The notes: a model not told the origin generated them from the sequence alone. A DNA stretch of 64,000 bases from Alkalicoccobacillus plakortidis (GCF_023703085.1 NZ_JAMQJY010000001.1:186001-250000); one strand, 5' to 3'; positions 29,635-39,207 are shown, counted from the stretch's first letter. Made by a program: numbers and translations.

Positions 29635-31284
29635 ATGGAAAACGTACGTTGTGAATGTGGACAATCAAATTCTGAAGGTACGCTAATCTGCCAAAGATGT
29701 GGGAAACCTCTTGAACAACAGGAAGCAGAAGCGTCATTACTAAATATGCGATATGAAGGAGCAGCACGTCGCTCCATAACCTATAGACGTACAATTATAG
29801 ATAAGATCTGGGTGTTTTTTTCTTCTGTAAAAGTCGGGATATGGATATTAGTCATTCTTCTTTTGGCTTCAGCCTTAGGTAGTGTGTTTCCTCAGGAAGT
29901 ATTTATTCCACCTGATCAGAATGCGTCTGTTTATTATAAACAAGAATATGGATTTTTAGGACAATTATATTACGATTTAGGGTTTCATAATTTATATGGT
30001 TCATGGTGGTACATGCTCCTGCTAGCTTCACTTGGAATCTCATTAATTATCGCAAGTCTAGATCGAGTTGTACCGTTGTATAAATCATTATCAAAACAAC
30101 GTATTACTAGACATCCTATGTTTTTAAAAAAACAACGGGTCTTTTCAAAGACTGCTGCCGAATCATCAGAGCAAGACCACATGATTCAAGTGTTTAAAGC
30201 AAACCTAACAAAAAAGCATTACAAGATTAGAGAAGAAAATGGCAACCTGTTGGCCGAAAAAAATCGATTTGCTAGATGGGGACCATATGTAAACCATGTA
30301 GGCATAATTATTTTTCTTATTGGCTGTATGCTGCGATATTTTCCGGGAATGTATGTAGATGAAACGATGTGGGTACGAGAGGGAGAAGAAGCAAAAGTAC
30401 CTGCAACCGATTCCACATTATACCTACACAATGAACAATTCTTTGTCGAATATTATGATGAGGCAGATCCAACTTTTCAGGATGCACTTGAACGAAATGG
30501 CGATCCAGTTGTCAAAACCTTTCAGACTGACGCCGTTTTATTAGAAACAGATGAAACAAACGTTATCGGGCTAGCTGGAGAGAAAAAAGAAGTAGCTAGA
30601 CATGAGATTCGAGTGAATGAACCATTAACCTATGAAGGTTTATCCTTATATCAAACACAATATAAATTAAACGAACTTAATGAACTATCCTTTACGTTAG
30701 AAAATAAAGAGTCAGGTGAAACATATGGTCGAATGGATGTGGATTTGTTTGACCCTGAAGAAGTATATGAGCTTGAAGACGGTTATCGAGTAGAAGTAAT
30801 GGGCTATTTTCCAGATTATTTTATGAATGATCAGAATCAGCCTGCTACTCGCTCTCGAGTGCCTGATAACCCGTATTTTTTCTTTAAGATGTTCACACCT
30901 GAGACACCTGAAGGAGAAGTGAGTTTTGTTGGTATACAAGATAATCGGGAGCCGCTTGGTGAGACCGAGTACAAGATGACATTTGTTGATGTTGTGATGA
31001 AAAACGTTAGTATTTTAACGGTTCGAAAAGATTATACCATTCCATTTTTAATCGTTGGTGCTTCTATTTTTATGATTGGTCTGATACAAGGAGCCTATTG
31101 GACTCACAGACGAATTTGGTTGCAAAAAGTAGAGGATGAATGGTGGATGGCTGGTCATACAAATAAAAGCTGGATTGCATTGCAGCGAGAGATGTCCTTT
31201 GTAACAGAAGGAACAGACCTTCAAAAACCAGTTGATCAATCAGAGAAAAAATCAACAGAGCAGAACCAATCTCAGGAGGGTTAA
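29635..31284 (+). CDS. resB: Cytochrome c biogenesis protein ResB
   Basis: Large membrane subunit of the System II heme lyase, 549 residues. A short zinc-ribbon-like N-terminus (CECG then CQRCG) is followed by three membrane helices before residue 240 (VGIWILVILLLASALGSVF, WWYMLLLASLGISLIIASL, HVGIIIFLIGCML), a long extracytoplasmic domain and a final helix (PFLIVGASIFMIGLIQGAYW). ATG 29635 with GAGGTG upstream. It ends two bases before resC. Confidence 0.94.
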   Translation: MENVRCECGQSNSEGTLICQRCGKPLEQQEAEASLLNMRYEGAARRSITYRRTIIDKIWVFFSSVKVGIWILVILLLASALGSVFPQEVFIPPDQNASVYYKQEYGFLGQLYYDLGFHNLYGSWWYMLLLASLGISLIIASLDRVVPLYKSLSKQRITRHPMFLKKQRVFSKTAAESSEQDHMIQVFKANLTKKHYKIREENGNLLAEKNRFARWGPYVNHVGIIIFLIGCMLRYFPGMYVDETMWVREGEEAKVPATDSTLYLHNEQFFVEYYDEADPTFQDALERNGDPVVKTFQTDAVLLETDETNVIGLAGEKKEVARHEIRVNEPLTYEGLSLYQTQYKLNELNELSFTLENKESGETYGRMDVDLFDPEEVYELEDGYRVEVMGYFPDYFMNDQNQPATRSRVPDNPYFFFKMFTPETPEGEVSFVGIQDNREPLGETEYKMTFVDVVMKNVSILTVRKDYTIPFLIVGASIFMIGLIQGAYWTHRRIWLQKVEDEWWMAGHTNKSWIALQREMSFVTEGTDLQKPVDQSEKKSTEQNQSQEG

Positions 31285-31286
31285 TA

Positions 31287-32474
31287 ATGGCGGCGACAAG
31301 TGGGACTTTAATGCTGATCGCCTTTTTTCTTTATCTCGCATCGACAATTGCATTTGCCGTTGCTGTAACAGGGAAAAAATGGCGAAACAAACAAGGGGAA
31401 ATGAAAGGGAATCAATGGGGACGTTTTGGCTTTATTTTTAGTATTCTCGCATCCATTTGCTCTTTAGGATACTTTGTTATCCGTTGGACCGTTGCGGGAC
31501 ACCCGCCCGTAAGTAATATGTTTGAATATATGACGTTCCTTGGTATTGCCATGGGACTAGCCTTTATTTTAATATTTAGCCTCTACAGAAATAATGTCAT
31601 TGGCATGTTTACAATGCCAACCGTGATGCTTTTAATTGCGTATGCTTCGTTGTTTCCAAGAGAAGTTGCACCGCTTATTCCGGCTCTACAAAGTAACTGG
31701 TTAAAGATTCACGTCATTACCACTGCACTTGGTCAAGGCATCTTAGCCATTGGTTTTGCTGCTGGACTTGTATATCTTATTCGCACAATTGACTATACAA
31801 AACCAGGATTAAAAACAGCAGCACTTGAATGGATTATGTATGCGATTACTAGTTTAATTGGTTATATTGGTGTTGGCTATCTTTTTAGAATGTTTAATTA
31901 CGAAGCGATTTTTACTTACATAAATGAACTAGATGTAGAAGCAGAAATGACTTATACGTTACCTGCATTAGTTGGTCCAAACGAAGGGCAGCTGCTAACA
32001 GATGGTCGAATGGATCCTTTATTTAATGTGTGGGCATCTATCCGAAGTGATGACTTAAATACGGTCATTTGGTCGTTTATTTCAGGAGCGGTTGTCTATT
32101 TCCTATTGCGCATTGTATTGCGTAAACGAATTGGACATGCGATCCAACCGTTATTAAAGTCGGTTAATCCTGAACAAGTTGATGAAGTCAGCTATCGTGC
32201 GATTGCCATTGGCTTCCCTGTGTTTGCATTAGGTGGCCTTGTTTTTGCGATGATTTGGGCGCAAATTGCCTGGACGAGATTTTGGGGTTGGGACCCTAAA
32301 GAAGTATGGGCATTAATTACGTTCTTATTTTATGCGGTATATTTACATTTACGATTATCAAATGGATGGCACGGAGAGAAATCAGCATGGCTATGTGTAA
32401 TCGGATTTGCCATTATTATGTTTAACCTTGTTTTTGTAAACTTGGTGATAGTTGGTCTACATTCTTACGCTTAG
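31287..32474 (+). CDS. resC: Cytochrome c biogenesis protein ResC (CcsA family)
   Basis: Partner of ResB in delivering heme to apocytochrome c; 395 residues with about eight membrane helices. The tryptophan-rich heme-handling motif WGWDPKEVWALITF (about 334-347) is intact, with conserved histidines nearby (VYLHLR, NGWHG). Ends the resABC transcript. Confidence 0.95.
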   Translation: MAATSGTLMLIAFFLYLASTIAFAVAVTGKKWRNKQGEMKGNQWGRFGFIFSILASICSLGYFVIRWTVAGHPPVSNMFEYMTFLGIAMGLAFILIFSLYRNNVIGMFTMPTVMLLIAYASLFPREVAPLIPALQSNWLKIHVITTALGQGILAIGFAAGLVYLIRTIDYTKPGLKTAALEWIMYAITSLIGYIGVGYLFRMFNYEAIFTYINELDVEAEMTYTLPALVGPNEGQLLTDGRMDPLFNVWASIRSDDLNTVIWSFISGAVVYFLLRIVLRKRIGHAIQPLLKSVNPEQVDEVSYRAIAIGFPVFALGGLVFAMIWAQIAWTRFWGWDPKEVWALITFLFYAVYLHLRLSNGWHGEKSAWLCVIGFAIIMFNLVFVNLVIVGLHSYA

Positions 32475-32486
32475 GACCACATCAAG

Positions 32487-32515
32487 TGACTGAAATATCG
32501 TAGACATGGTACACT
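32487..32515 (+). promoter_or_regulatory. Candidate promoter for resDE
   Basis: TGACTG, 17 bases ending TGG, then TACACT (extended -10) lies about 45 bases upstream of resD. In B. subtilis resDE has its own promoter besides read-through from resA, so a promoter here is expected. The -35 match is weak. Confidence 0.35.
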
Positions 32516-32559
32516 ACAGGGTATAGATCTTGTAAGTACTTGAAGGAGGCCCAAGCCTT

Positions 32560-33279
32560 ATGGAACAACATGAAGCCAATATATTAGTAGTAGATGATGA
32601 AGAAAGAATCAGACGTTTATTACGCATGTACTTAGAACGAGAGAATTATATTATTGAAGAAGCCGTAAATGGTCAGCAGGCGTTAGAAATGGCTCTGGAA
32701 TCGGAGTATGACCTCATTCTGTTGGATGTTATGATGCCTGAAATGGATGGCGTTGAAATGTGTCAAGAACTGCGCAAAACAAAAGCAACTCCAGTTATGA
32801 TGCTGACAGCAAAAGGGGAAGAGGGAAATCGAGTCCAAGGATTTGAAGTGGGTGCTGATGATTATATCGTTAAACCCTTTAGTCCTAGAGAAGTTGTGCT
32901 ACGAGTAAAAGCATTACTTAGAAGATCATCAACAACTAAGTTTTTGCAAACCGATGTACAAACAAAAGATTTACTCGTTTTTAACCAATTAACCATTGAT
33001 AATGATGCACATAGAGTGAGCGTTGATGGACAAGATATTGGCTTAACCCCTAAGGAGTATGAGTTATTGTATTATTTGGCTCAATCACCGGATAAGGTGT
33101 TTTCACGTGAGCAGTTATTAAAAGACGTATGGAATTATGAGTTTTTTGGTGATCTACGTACAGTTGATACGCATATTAAAAGGCTTAGAGAAAAATTAAA
33201 TCGAGTATCTGAAGAAACGGCTGCTATGATTGCGACCGTGTGGGGTGTAGGCTATAAATTCGAGGCAGTGAGAGCCTAA
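32560..33279 (+). CDS. resD: Response regulator ResD
   Basis: OmpR-type regulator of respiration and anaerobic genes, 239 residues. Receiver domain with acidic pocket DDE (12-14), phospho-acceptor D56 in LLDVMMPEMDG, and the conserved lysine in DYIVKPFSP. C-terminal winged-helix with LTPKEYELLYYLAQ and DTHIKRLREKL. The stop codon overlaps the resE start by one base. Confidence 0.95.
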   Translation: MEQHEANILVVDDEERIRRLLRMYLERENYIIEEAVNGQQALEMALESEYDLILLDVMMPEMDGVEMCQELRKTKATPVMMLTAKGEEGNRVQGFEVGADDYIVKPFSPREVVLRVKALLRRSSTTKFLQTDVQTKDLLVFNQLTIDNDAHRVSVDGQDIGLTPKEYELLYYLAQSPDKVFSREQLLKDVWNYEFFGDLRTVDTHIKRLREKLNRVSEETAAMIATVWGVGYKFEAVRA

Positions 33280-35057
33280 TGCTGTGGCAAAGTGTAGTTG
33301 GAAAGCTTTGGTTTACCATTTTACTTCTGGTATCCGCGGTTCTGGCTATCTTAATGGTTCTGTTGCTTCAGTCACTAGAGCAGTTTAACTTAAAAGAAGC
33401 AGAAACTCAGCTGCAAAAACACACGGCAATGGTTGCATCGATTTATGAGGAACAAGGAGATGTTCCTGAGGGTAGGGAAATGATTAGTAATTATGGGGCT
33501 AATTTTGATACAAATATCGCTATTTTTGAAGAAGGACAAAAGGTTTGGGGTTCTGAGAATCACCTAGAAGTAATGCTGCCACCATCAATCTTTAGTGAAG
33601 ATGAAGATCTAAATAAAGTTTTCCGAGACGGTGAAGTGGTCGTTAAAGAAGGTGATTTCTCGTTGCCATCTTCTGATAATGCTGAGATTATGGTTGTTGG
33701 AGTTCCCCTTGCTGATCGTTCTGGCGGTGTTTTTATGTATCAAACGTTATCTGCCTTTGAGCAAACGTCTAACGAAACAAGAAGGCTTGTTTATTTGTCT
33801 GCAGGTATCGCCATTATCCTTACGACGATTTTTGCTTTTTTCTTATCGTCAAGAGTTACAGCTCCTTTACGCAAGATGCGTCAGGCCGCATTAGAAGTAG
33901 CAGAAGGTAATTTCCAAACAAAAGTGCCGATTCTGACACATGATGAAATCGGACAACTTGCCATAGCCTTTAACAGAATGAGACGAGAGCTCAACCGAAA
34001 TATCGCCGCTCTGAATCAAGAAAAAGAACAGCTTGCTAGGATTCTAAGCAGTATGGCAGATGGTGTTATGACCTTTAACCGTAAAGGCGAAGTTGTCGTT
34101 ATGAATCCTCCTGCTGAACGTTTCTTTGAAGATTGGCGTTATGAGATGGAGTTCAACACAACCGAGGCGGGCAATCTTCCTCAAGAAATGAATGAACTCT
34201 TTCTTAAAGTTGTGGAAGAAGAACATGAAGAGCTGATTGAAATCGTTGTACAAGGTAGAAGTTGGGCTATTCTGATGGCACCTCTATATGATCAAGAGGA
34301 TGTTAGAGGTACGGTTGCGGTTATCCGCGATATGACTGAAGAACGGCTACACGACAAGCTTAGAAAAGATTTCATCGCAAATGTTTCTCATGAACTGCGT
34401 ACACCGATCTCCCTGTTACAGGGTTATAGTGAAGCAATCGTAGACGATGTTGCTGGGACAGAAGAAGATCAAAAAGAGATTGCTAAAATTATCTATGATG
34501 AATCACTTCGTATGGGCAGATTAGTAAATGAACTACTTGATTTAGCGCGGATGGAAGCAGGGCACACAGAACTAAACAAATCAAATGTTAACATTGAAGA
34601 TTTTTGTGGACGTGTGATTCGTAAATTCCATGGATATGCAAAGGATGACGGGTTAACGTTATCAACAAATACAGTTGGAGCAAATCCTGAATTATTTATA
34701 GATGTCGATCGTATGGAACAAGTACTTACTAACCTTCTCCACAATGCGATTAGGCATACGGAACAAGGTGGTACGGTCGCTCTAAACGTTCGTTTACATG
34801 CAGATTCTGTCGAGATGGATGTGACGGATACGGGCAGTGGAATAAAAGAAGAGGATCTACCCTTTGTTTTTGAACGTTTTTATAAAGGGGATAAAGCCCG
34901 CACAAGAGGACGTTCTGGCACAGGACTTGGCTTAGCTATTGCTAAAAATATCATCGAAGCACACAAAGGAGAGCTATCTGTTCATAGTAGAATGAACAAA
35001 GGCACAACGTTTTCGATTGTTCTGCCACGAAAATCAGTCTTTCCTAGCGAAAATTAA
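33279..35057 (+). CDS. resE: Sensor histidine kinase ResE
   Basis: A 592-residue sensor kinase with two membrane helices (about 9-30 and 171-192) around an extracytoplasmic domain, then HAMP (SSRVTAPLRKMRQAALEVAEG), PAS (ILSSMADGVMTFNRKG), the phospho-accepting His in NVSHELRTPISLLQGYSE, and HATPase motifs (LLHNAIRH, DTGSGI, GRSGTGLGLAI). Matches ResE, which senses oxygen/redox or NO state and phosphorylates ResD. Confidence 0.95.
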   Translation: MLWQSVVGKLWFTILLLVSAVLAILMVLLLQSLEQFNLKEAETQLQKHTAMVASIYEEQGDVPEGREMISNYGANFDTNIAIFEEGQKVWGSENHLEVMLPPSIFSEDEDLNKVFRDGEVVVKEGDFSLPSSDNAEIMVVGVPLADRSGGVFMYQTLSAFEQTSNETRRLVYLSAGIAIILTTIFAFFLSSRVTAPLRKMRQAALEVAEGNFQTKVPILTHDEIGQLAIAFNRMRRELNRNIAALNQEKEQLARILSSMADGVMTFNRKGEVVVMNPPAERFFEDWRYEMEFNTTEAGNLPQEMNELFLKVVEEEHEELIEIVVQGRSWAILMAPLYDQEDVRGTVAVIRDMTEERLHDKLRKDFIANVSHELRTPISLLQGYSEAIVDDVAGTEEDQKEIAKIIYDESLRMGRLVNELLDLARMEAGHTELNKSNVNIEDFCGRVIRKFHGYAKDDGLTLSTNTVGANPELFIDVDRMEQVLTNLLHNAIRHTEQGGTVALNVRLHADSVEMDVTDTGSGIKEEDLPFVFERFYKGDKARTRGRSGTGLGLAIAKNIIEAHKGELSVHSRMNKGTTFSIVLPRKSVFPSEN

Positions 35058-35102
35058 AGAAAAATATTGTTTCATACGTAACAGGTGGAGGTTTGGGTTA
35101 GA

Positions 35103-36056
35103 TTGAAAAGAAAGATTTTTATCAATGCACTTGTTGTTATCTGTAGTGTTTTAATGATTTCAGGCTGCCAGGATATGCCTGAACAAGAAAGTAATAATGA
35201 TCAGAGTACAGATGCTACTATATCTGAACACGAAACAAGTTATCCAATAGAACGAACAGATGCTAATGAGCGAAACGTTGTCATTGAGCAAGAACCACAA
35301 TCAATTGTATCCCTTATTCCAAGCAATACTGAAATTGTCTATGCACTTGGAGCTGGTGATCGAATGGTGGGACGCTCTGAATTTGATGATTATCCTGAAG
35401 AAGTTTTGGATATTCAAAGTATTGGTGGCATGGAATTTGATGTAGAGCAAATCATTGAGCTTGAACCAGATATCATACTCGCACATGAATCTGGATCAAC
35501 TCAGGCAGAACATGCATTTGAACAGCTTGAAAAAGCAGGATATCCCGTTTTTGTTGTTGAGGATGCACAAACAATTGACGCAGTATATGAATCAATTGAA
35601 GAAATTGCTGAGCTACTTAATCGACAGACTGAAGCAGAACAGATCATCGAGCAGATGACTACATCATTTGCACAACTAGAGGATATAACAGAAAAAGACT
35701 CGGATGAGCAACACTCCGTGTGGGTAGAAATCTCCCCGCAGCCTATTTATGTTGCTGGTAAAGAAACATTTATCGATGAATTATTGCGAGTATCTCATGC
35801 GACAAATGCTGCTGAGGACCAAACAGGTTGGGTTGAGATTAGTGAAGAAATTGGAGTGACGTATGATCCTGATGTGATTATTTCCACATATGGTGGAGCT
35901 GAATCAATAAGTGAAAAACCGGCGTGGCAGCGTGTTTCTGCTATTCAAAAGGATCGTGTATTTGACATTGATCCAAACCTTGTGAGCCGTCCTGGACCAC
36001 GATTGGTTGAAGGCGCGTGGCAGCTGGCTGAATTAATCTACCCAGAGGATTTTTAG
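35103..36056 (+). CDS. ABC transporter substrate-binding lipoprotein, BtuF-like
   Basis: Class III periplasmic-binding-type lipoprotein, about 317 residues. Lipobox ISGCQ (Cys about 22), a low-complexity acidic linker, then the PF01497-type domain: SLIPSNTEIVYALGAGDRMVG, YPEEVLDIQSIGG, IIELEPDIILAHESG, RPGPRLVEGAWQLAELIYP. These fit cobalamin or iron-complex binding proteins; the adjacent cob(I)alamin adenosyltransferase favours cobalamin. No permease or ATPase gene is next to it. TTG 35103 is the likely start. Confidence 0.78.
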   Translation: MKRKIFINALVVICSVLMISGCQDMPEQESNNDQSTDATISEHETSYPIERTDANERNVVIEQEPQSIVSLIPSNTEIVYALGAGDRMVGRSEFDDYPEEVLDIQSIGGMEFDVEQIIELEPDIILAHESGSTQAEHAFEQLEKAGYPVFVVEDAQTIDAVYESIEEIAELLNRQTEAEQIIEQMTTSFAQLEDITEKDSDEQHSVWVEISPQPIYVAGKETFIDELLRVSHATNAAEDQTGWVEISEEIGVTYDPDVIISTYGGAESISEKPAWQRVSAIQKDRVFDIDPNLVSRPGPRLVEGAWQLAELIYPEDF

Positions 36057-36059
36057 TAT

Positions 36060-36099
36060 AAGGCTTTTTGACCTGATATAAGGTTAAAAAGCCTTTTTT
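36060..36099 (+). terminator. Rho-independent terminator after the BtuF-like gene
   Basis: AAGGCTTTTTGACCT pairs with AGGTTAAAAAGCCTT and ends in a T run, three bases after the stop. Confidence 0.9.
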
Positions 36100-36125
36100 C
36101 CTATAAAATATGAGGAGTGATAAAG

Positions 36126-36707
36126 ATGAAAATCTACACAAAACAAGGCGATACAGGAACAACGTCAATTGTTGGTGGGAGAGTACCAAAACATGACATA
36201 CAAGTTGAGGTAATCGGAATAATGGATGAATTAAATAGCTATACTGGGCTTGCGATGACAGAAGTAAAGGATCAAGAACTTTATCATGAATTGCTAACCA
36301 TTCAGCATGAATTATTTGATTGTGGTAGTGATCTTTCCTTTGTCGAATCAAAAAAAGACGTACATTATAAAGTGACGCCTGAGATGACAGAGTGGTTAGA
36401 AACTAGAATCGATCACTGGATGTCTATGACACCACCAATTAAACGATTTATCCTTCCTGGAGGCACAAAGGCAGCGGCGTCGTTGCATGTTTGTAGAACG
36501 ATTACTCGAAAAGCGGAGCGAATGCTGTCAAAGCTACAAGAAGATAAAGGTGGAGTACCAGAGCCTGTACAACGTTATCTTAATCGATTATCCGATTATT
36601 TTTTTGCGATAGCTAGAGTAGCAAATCATCTAGAATCAACTACAGATGTTGAATATATTCGTGGAAAAGATGTATTTACGTTCTCTAACGAAGAAAAGAA
36701 TAAGTAG
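36126..36707 (+). CDS. Cob(I)alamin adenosyltransferase, PduO type
   Basis: ATP:corrinoid adenosyltransferase making adenosylcobalamin, 193 residues. Seen: the N-terminal ATP-binding YTKQGDTGTTSIVGGRVPKHD (about 4-24), ELNSYTGLA, DLSFVE, and the C-terminal CRTITRKAERML plus YLNRLSDYFFAIAR. ATG 36126 follows GAGGAGTG. Together with the BtuF-like gene it implies cobalamin salvage rather than de novo synthesis, since no cob biosynthesis genes are nearby. Confidence 0.93.
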   Translation: MKIYTKQGDTGTTSIVGGRVPKHDIQVEVIGIMDELNSYTGLAMTEVKDQELYHELLTIQHELFDCGSDLSFVESKKDVHYKVTPEMTEWLETRIDHWMSMTPPIKRFILPGGTKAAASLHVCRTITRKAERMLSKLQEDKGGVPEPVQRYLNRLSDYFFAIARVANHLESTTDVEYIRGKDVFTFSNEEKNK

Positions 36708-36722
36708 CTTTCACTCATTAAA

Positions 36723-36758
36723 TTCTCCCCCCTAACATACCTATAGCTGAGGGGGAGA
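36723..36758 (+). promoter_or_regulatory. Hairpin enclosing the ribosome binding site of the VanW gene
   Basis: TTCTCCCCCC and GGGGGAGAA can form a stable stem around a 17-base loop. The right arm holds GAGGGGGAG, the only ribosome binding site for ATG 36765, so folding would hide it. No T tract follows, so it is more likely a translational control element than a terminator. Confidence 0.5.
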
Positions 36759-36764
36759 AATAAA

Positions 36765-37691
36765 ATGTATAAATCGTATGTGCTCATGACGGTATGGATC
36801 ATGTCGATTAGTGTATTAATCGCATGTCAATCAGATCCTGCTCAAATCAGCAAACCACTACCAAAAAGAGAAAATTATGAACGAACTACTAAAGAGCGAC
36901 TCGTATGGGATCAGCTGGAGTTAATTGATCACAAACAACAAACGGAAACTATTCAATTATCTGACCTTGGTTTTTCAGAAACAGATCTGTCCACAGAATT
37001 AGACTCAGAAACGGTTACAGCCTTTGCTTCAGAGTTAGCAGCCGACATAGATACACCTATGAGGAATCCAAGTTTCAATGAAAAAGGTGAGGAGATCAAA
37101 GGAGAAAATCGTGTCATTTTGGCTGAAGATGAATTGATAAACCAACTTTATTCTCTTACACCTCGAAACAAGAAGCTCCAATTACCCATTTATGAAACAG
37201 AACCAACAGTCACTAAGGAACAGCTTAACGGAATAGATGAGTTTGAGCGAGCAAGCTTTCGTACATATTTTGATTCATCGGTAAACGGGCGGGTGAACAA
37301 TATTCAACAATCCGCAGACGCAATCAATCATTATGTACTTGGTCCAGGTGATCAATTTTCATTTAATAAAGTAGTAGGGGAACGGACAAAAGAACGTGGA
37401 TATGAAGAGGCATTAGAAATTGTAAACAAGGAATTTGTTTTAGGAATTGGTGGGGGCATTTGCCAAACTTCATCAACGTTGTTTAATGCAATTGAAGCAG
37501 CTGGTTTAGATATTGTGCACAGATATACACATTCAAGAGAAGTCGGTTATGTTCCAGCAGGAAGAGATGCAACTGTTTCTTGGGGAGGACCTGATTTTGT
37601 TTTCCAGAACTCATTAGAGCAACCAGTTATGATACGAACAGAAGTTAATCAAGGTGAACTAGTCGTAAAAGTATTGTCACATACTCCATAA
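36765..37691 (+). CDS. VanW family protein
   Basis: A 308-residue protein with an N-terminal hydrophobic segment and possible lipobox (LIACQ, Cys about 21), a middle region of unclear fold, and a C-terminal VanW domain: PGDQFSFNKVVGERT, GIGGGICQTSSTLFNAIEAAG and PAGRDATVSWGGPD. VanW domains are common in surface proteins of bacilli and, despite the name, not tied to vancomycin resistance; function unknown. Predicted to face the outside of the membrane. Confidence 0.88.
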   Translation: MYKSYVLMTVWIMSISVLIACQSDPAQISKPLPKRENYERTTKERLVWDQLELIDHKQQTETIQLSDLGFSETDLSTELDSETVTAFASELAADIDTPMRNPSFNEKGEEIKGENRVILAEDELINQLYSLTPRNKKLQLPIYETEPTVTKEQLNGIDEFERASFRTYFDSSVNGRVNNIQQSADAINHYVLGPGDQFSFNKVVGERTKERGYEEALEIVNKEFVLGIGGGICQTSSTLFNAIEAAGLDIVHRYTHSREVGYVPAGRDATVSWGGPDFVFQNSLEQPVMIRTEVNQGELVVKVLSHTP

Positions 37692-37713
37692 CGCAAAGGA
37701 TTGGGAGGCTTAC

Positions 37714-37875
37714 ATGGTTGATTATATAAGAAGAGTTTGTATAGCTCTTGTATTGGCTTTTTTTATTGGTGTATTATTTTTGGGGGCACAAACGGTAAAC
37801 GCCAAAGAACTAGAGACGCAGGATAGCCAAATAGTGAGCCAACTGGCTTTTTCTTATGATAAACTGTATATATAG
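37714..37875 (+). CDS. Small single-span membrane protein (53 aa)
   Basis: ATG 37714 (GGGAGG eight bases upstream) to TAG 37875. One hydrophobic helix (CIALVLAFFIGVLFLGAQTV, about 8-27) followed by a short polar tail. It resembles small DUF3679/YqxA-type proteins, but that is a guess. It lies 22 bases after the VanW gene and may be co-transcribed with it. Confidence 0.6.
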   Translation: MVDYIRRVCIALVLAFFIGVLFLGAQTVNAKELETQDSQIVSQLAFSYDKLYI

Positions 37876-37903
37876 ACTGTGATTTAAGAAAGGTTTTCGT
37901 TCC

Positions 37904-38287
37904 ATGACAGATGAACGTTTAAAAGCTGAACTACTTTCGTGGTTTAATCAGCAAATGGATTTATCGAGTGCGCAAGTTGATATTGTGGATGGCTTTGTTT
38001 TTATGCTTAAAAAAATTGGTTCACAGTCAAACCTGAGAATTGTGGGGAGCTCAACGCTACATCCGAGGTTTTGGAAGGCTCACTACCGGGCATTTGGCTA
38101 TCGGCTACGTACAAAAGCAGATCAGCACGCGGCTAAACAAATGCACGAATTCTATATACGAGTGGCACTAACTGACGGTTTTATTTCTTTTGAAGAAAAA
38201 AAGGTGAGTGTAACTGCAAAAGGAATCGAGTATTTATCGCAACAAAAAGAACAACAGCTTGAGCAAATCTTAACCCATATCTGGTAA
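37904..38287 (+). CDS. Hypothetical protein (127 aa)
   Basis: A soluble, basic protein with no membrane segment. The N-terminal part looks helical, and the C-terminus (EEKKVSVTAKGIEYLSQQKEQQ) resembles the end of a winged-helix domain, so DNA binding is possible but unproven. ATG 37904 with a GAAAGG site. It follows the small membrane protein by 28 bases. I do not recognise the family. Confidence 0.6.
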   Translation: MTDERLKAELLSWFNQQMDLSSAQVDIVDGFVFMLKKIGSQSNLRIVGSSTLHPRFWKAHYRAFGYRLRTKADQHAAKQMHEFYIRVALTDGFISFEEKKVSVTAKGIEYLSQQKEQQLEQILTHIW

Positions 38288-38381
38288 TGAATAGACCCGT
38301 TAAAGAAGCGCAAACTAATCCAATCAAATAACAAAAGGACTAATAAAAAAGTTCTATTGTTTGGTTGGGGGTACACATAGT

Positions 38382-39155
38382 ATGGATACCGCAGTTTTAC
38401 TTGAATACGCATGGGTACTATTAGTTTTGATTGGTCTTGAAGGGGTACTCGCGGCTGATAATGCTGTTGTATTAGCAATGGTTATAAGGCATTTGCCTGA
38501 AGAACAACGCAAAAAAGCATTGTTTTACGGATTGGCGGGTGCGTTTGTTTTCAGGTTTGCGTCGTTATTCCTCATTTCGTACCTTATTGATGTTTGGCAA
38601 ATTCAGGCGATCGGTGCAATCTATCTTCTATATTTGTCCTTGCATTATATTTGGAGGAAATTTATTTTACACAAAACAAAATCGGCAAAGTCAGTAAAAG
38701 CACCAGCTAGCTTTTGGAAAACTGTTTTAAAAGTAGAGTTAGCCGATTTTGCATTTGCTGTGGATTCTATTTTAGCAGCTGTCGCTTTGGCAATGACCTT
38801 ACCTGAGACTGCGCTACCTACAATTGGCCAAATGGATGGCGGGCAGTTTATTGTGGTGCTATTAGGTGGAATTGTTGGGATTGTAATCATGAGATTTGCT
38901 GCGAGTAAGTTTGTCAGCTTACTTGAAAAACGGCCAAACTTGGAAACGGGTGCTTATATTATTGTAGGTTGGGTCGGGGTTAAACTCGCAGTTTTTACAA
39001 TAAGTCATCCGGACCTCGGAATCCTTCCAGAACATTTTCCTGAGTCTACACCATGGAAGCTCATATTTTGGAGTGTATTAGTTTTAATCATAATTATAAG
39101 CTGGATCGCATCAGGCAAGGGGAAGAAGCCGGAACAGGAACACTCGATAACATAG
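38382..39155 (+). CDS. TerC family integral membrane protein
   Basis: A TerC/Alx family protein of about 257 residues with about seven helices. It carries the family acidic residues: GLEGVLAADNAVVLAMVI near the start and KVELADFAFAVDSILAAVAL in the middle. Bacillus members (YceF, YkoY) take part in manganese export or metal loading of exported enzymes. ATG 38382 is preferred to a TTG 21 bases upstream. No manganese (yybP-ykoY) riboswitch motif was found upstream. Confidence 0.88.
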   Translation: MDTAVLLEYAWVLLVLIGLEGVLAADNAVVLAMVIRHLPEEQRKKALFYGLAGAFVFRFASLFLISYLIDVWQIQAIGAIYLLYLSLHYIWRKFILHKTKSAKSVKAPASFWKTVLKVELADFAFAVDSILAAVALAMTLPETALPTIGQMDGGQFIVVLLGGIVGIVIMRFAASKFVSLLEKRPNLETGAYIIVGWVGVKLAVFTISHPDLGILPEHFPESTPWKLIFWSVLVLIIIISWIASGKGKKPEQEHSIT

Positions 39156-39161
39156 ACAAAT

Positions 39162-39207
39162 TAAAAAGGCGAACAATCCTTAGGAAGGATCGTTCGCCTT
39201 TTTGTTT
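39162..39207 (+). terminator. Terminator between terC and serA (likely bidirectional)
   Basis: AAAAAGGCGAAC-AATCCTT and AAGGAT-CGTTCGCCTTTTT form a long stem with a tight loop and T/A runs on both sides, placed between two convergent genes. Confidence 0.88.

Noticed and set aside
38300..38382. A yybP-ykoY manganese riboswitch upstream of terC
   Set aside because: The conserved loop motifs of that riboswitch were looked for and not found in the short upstream region.
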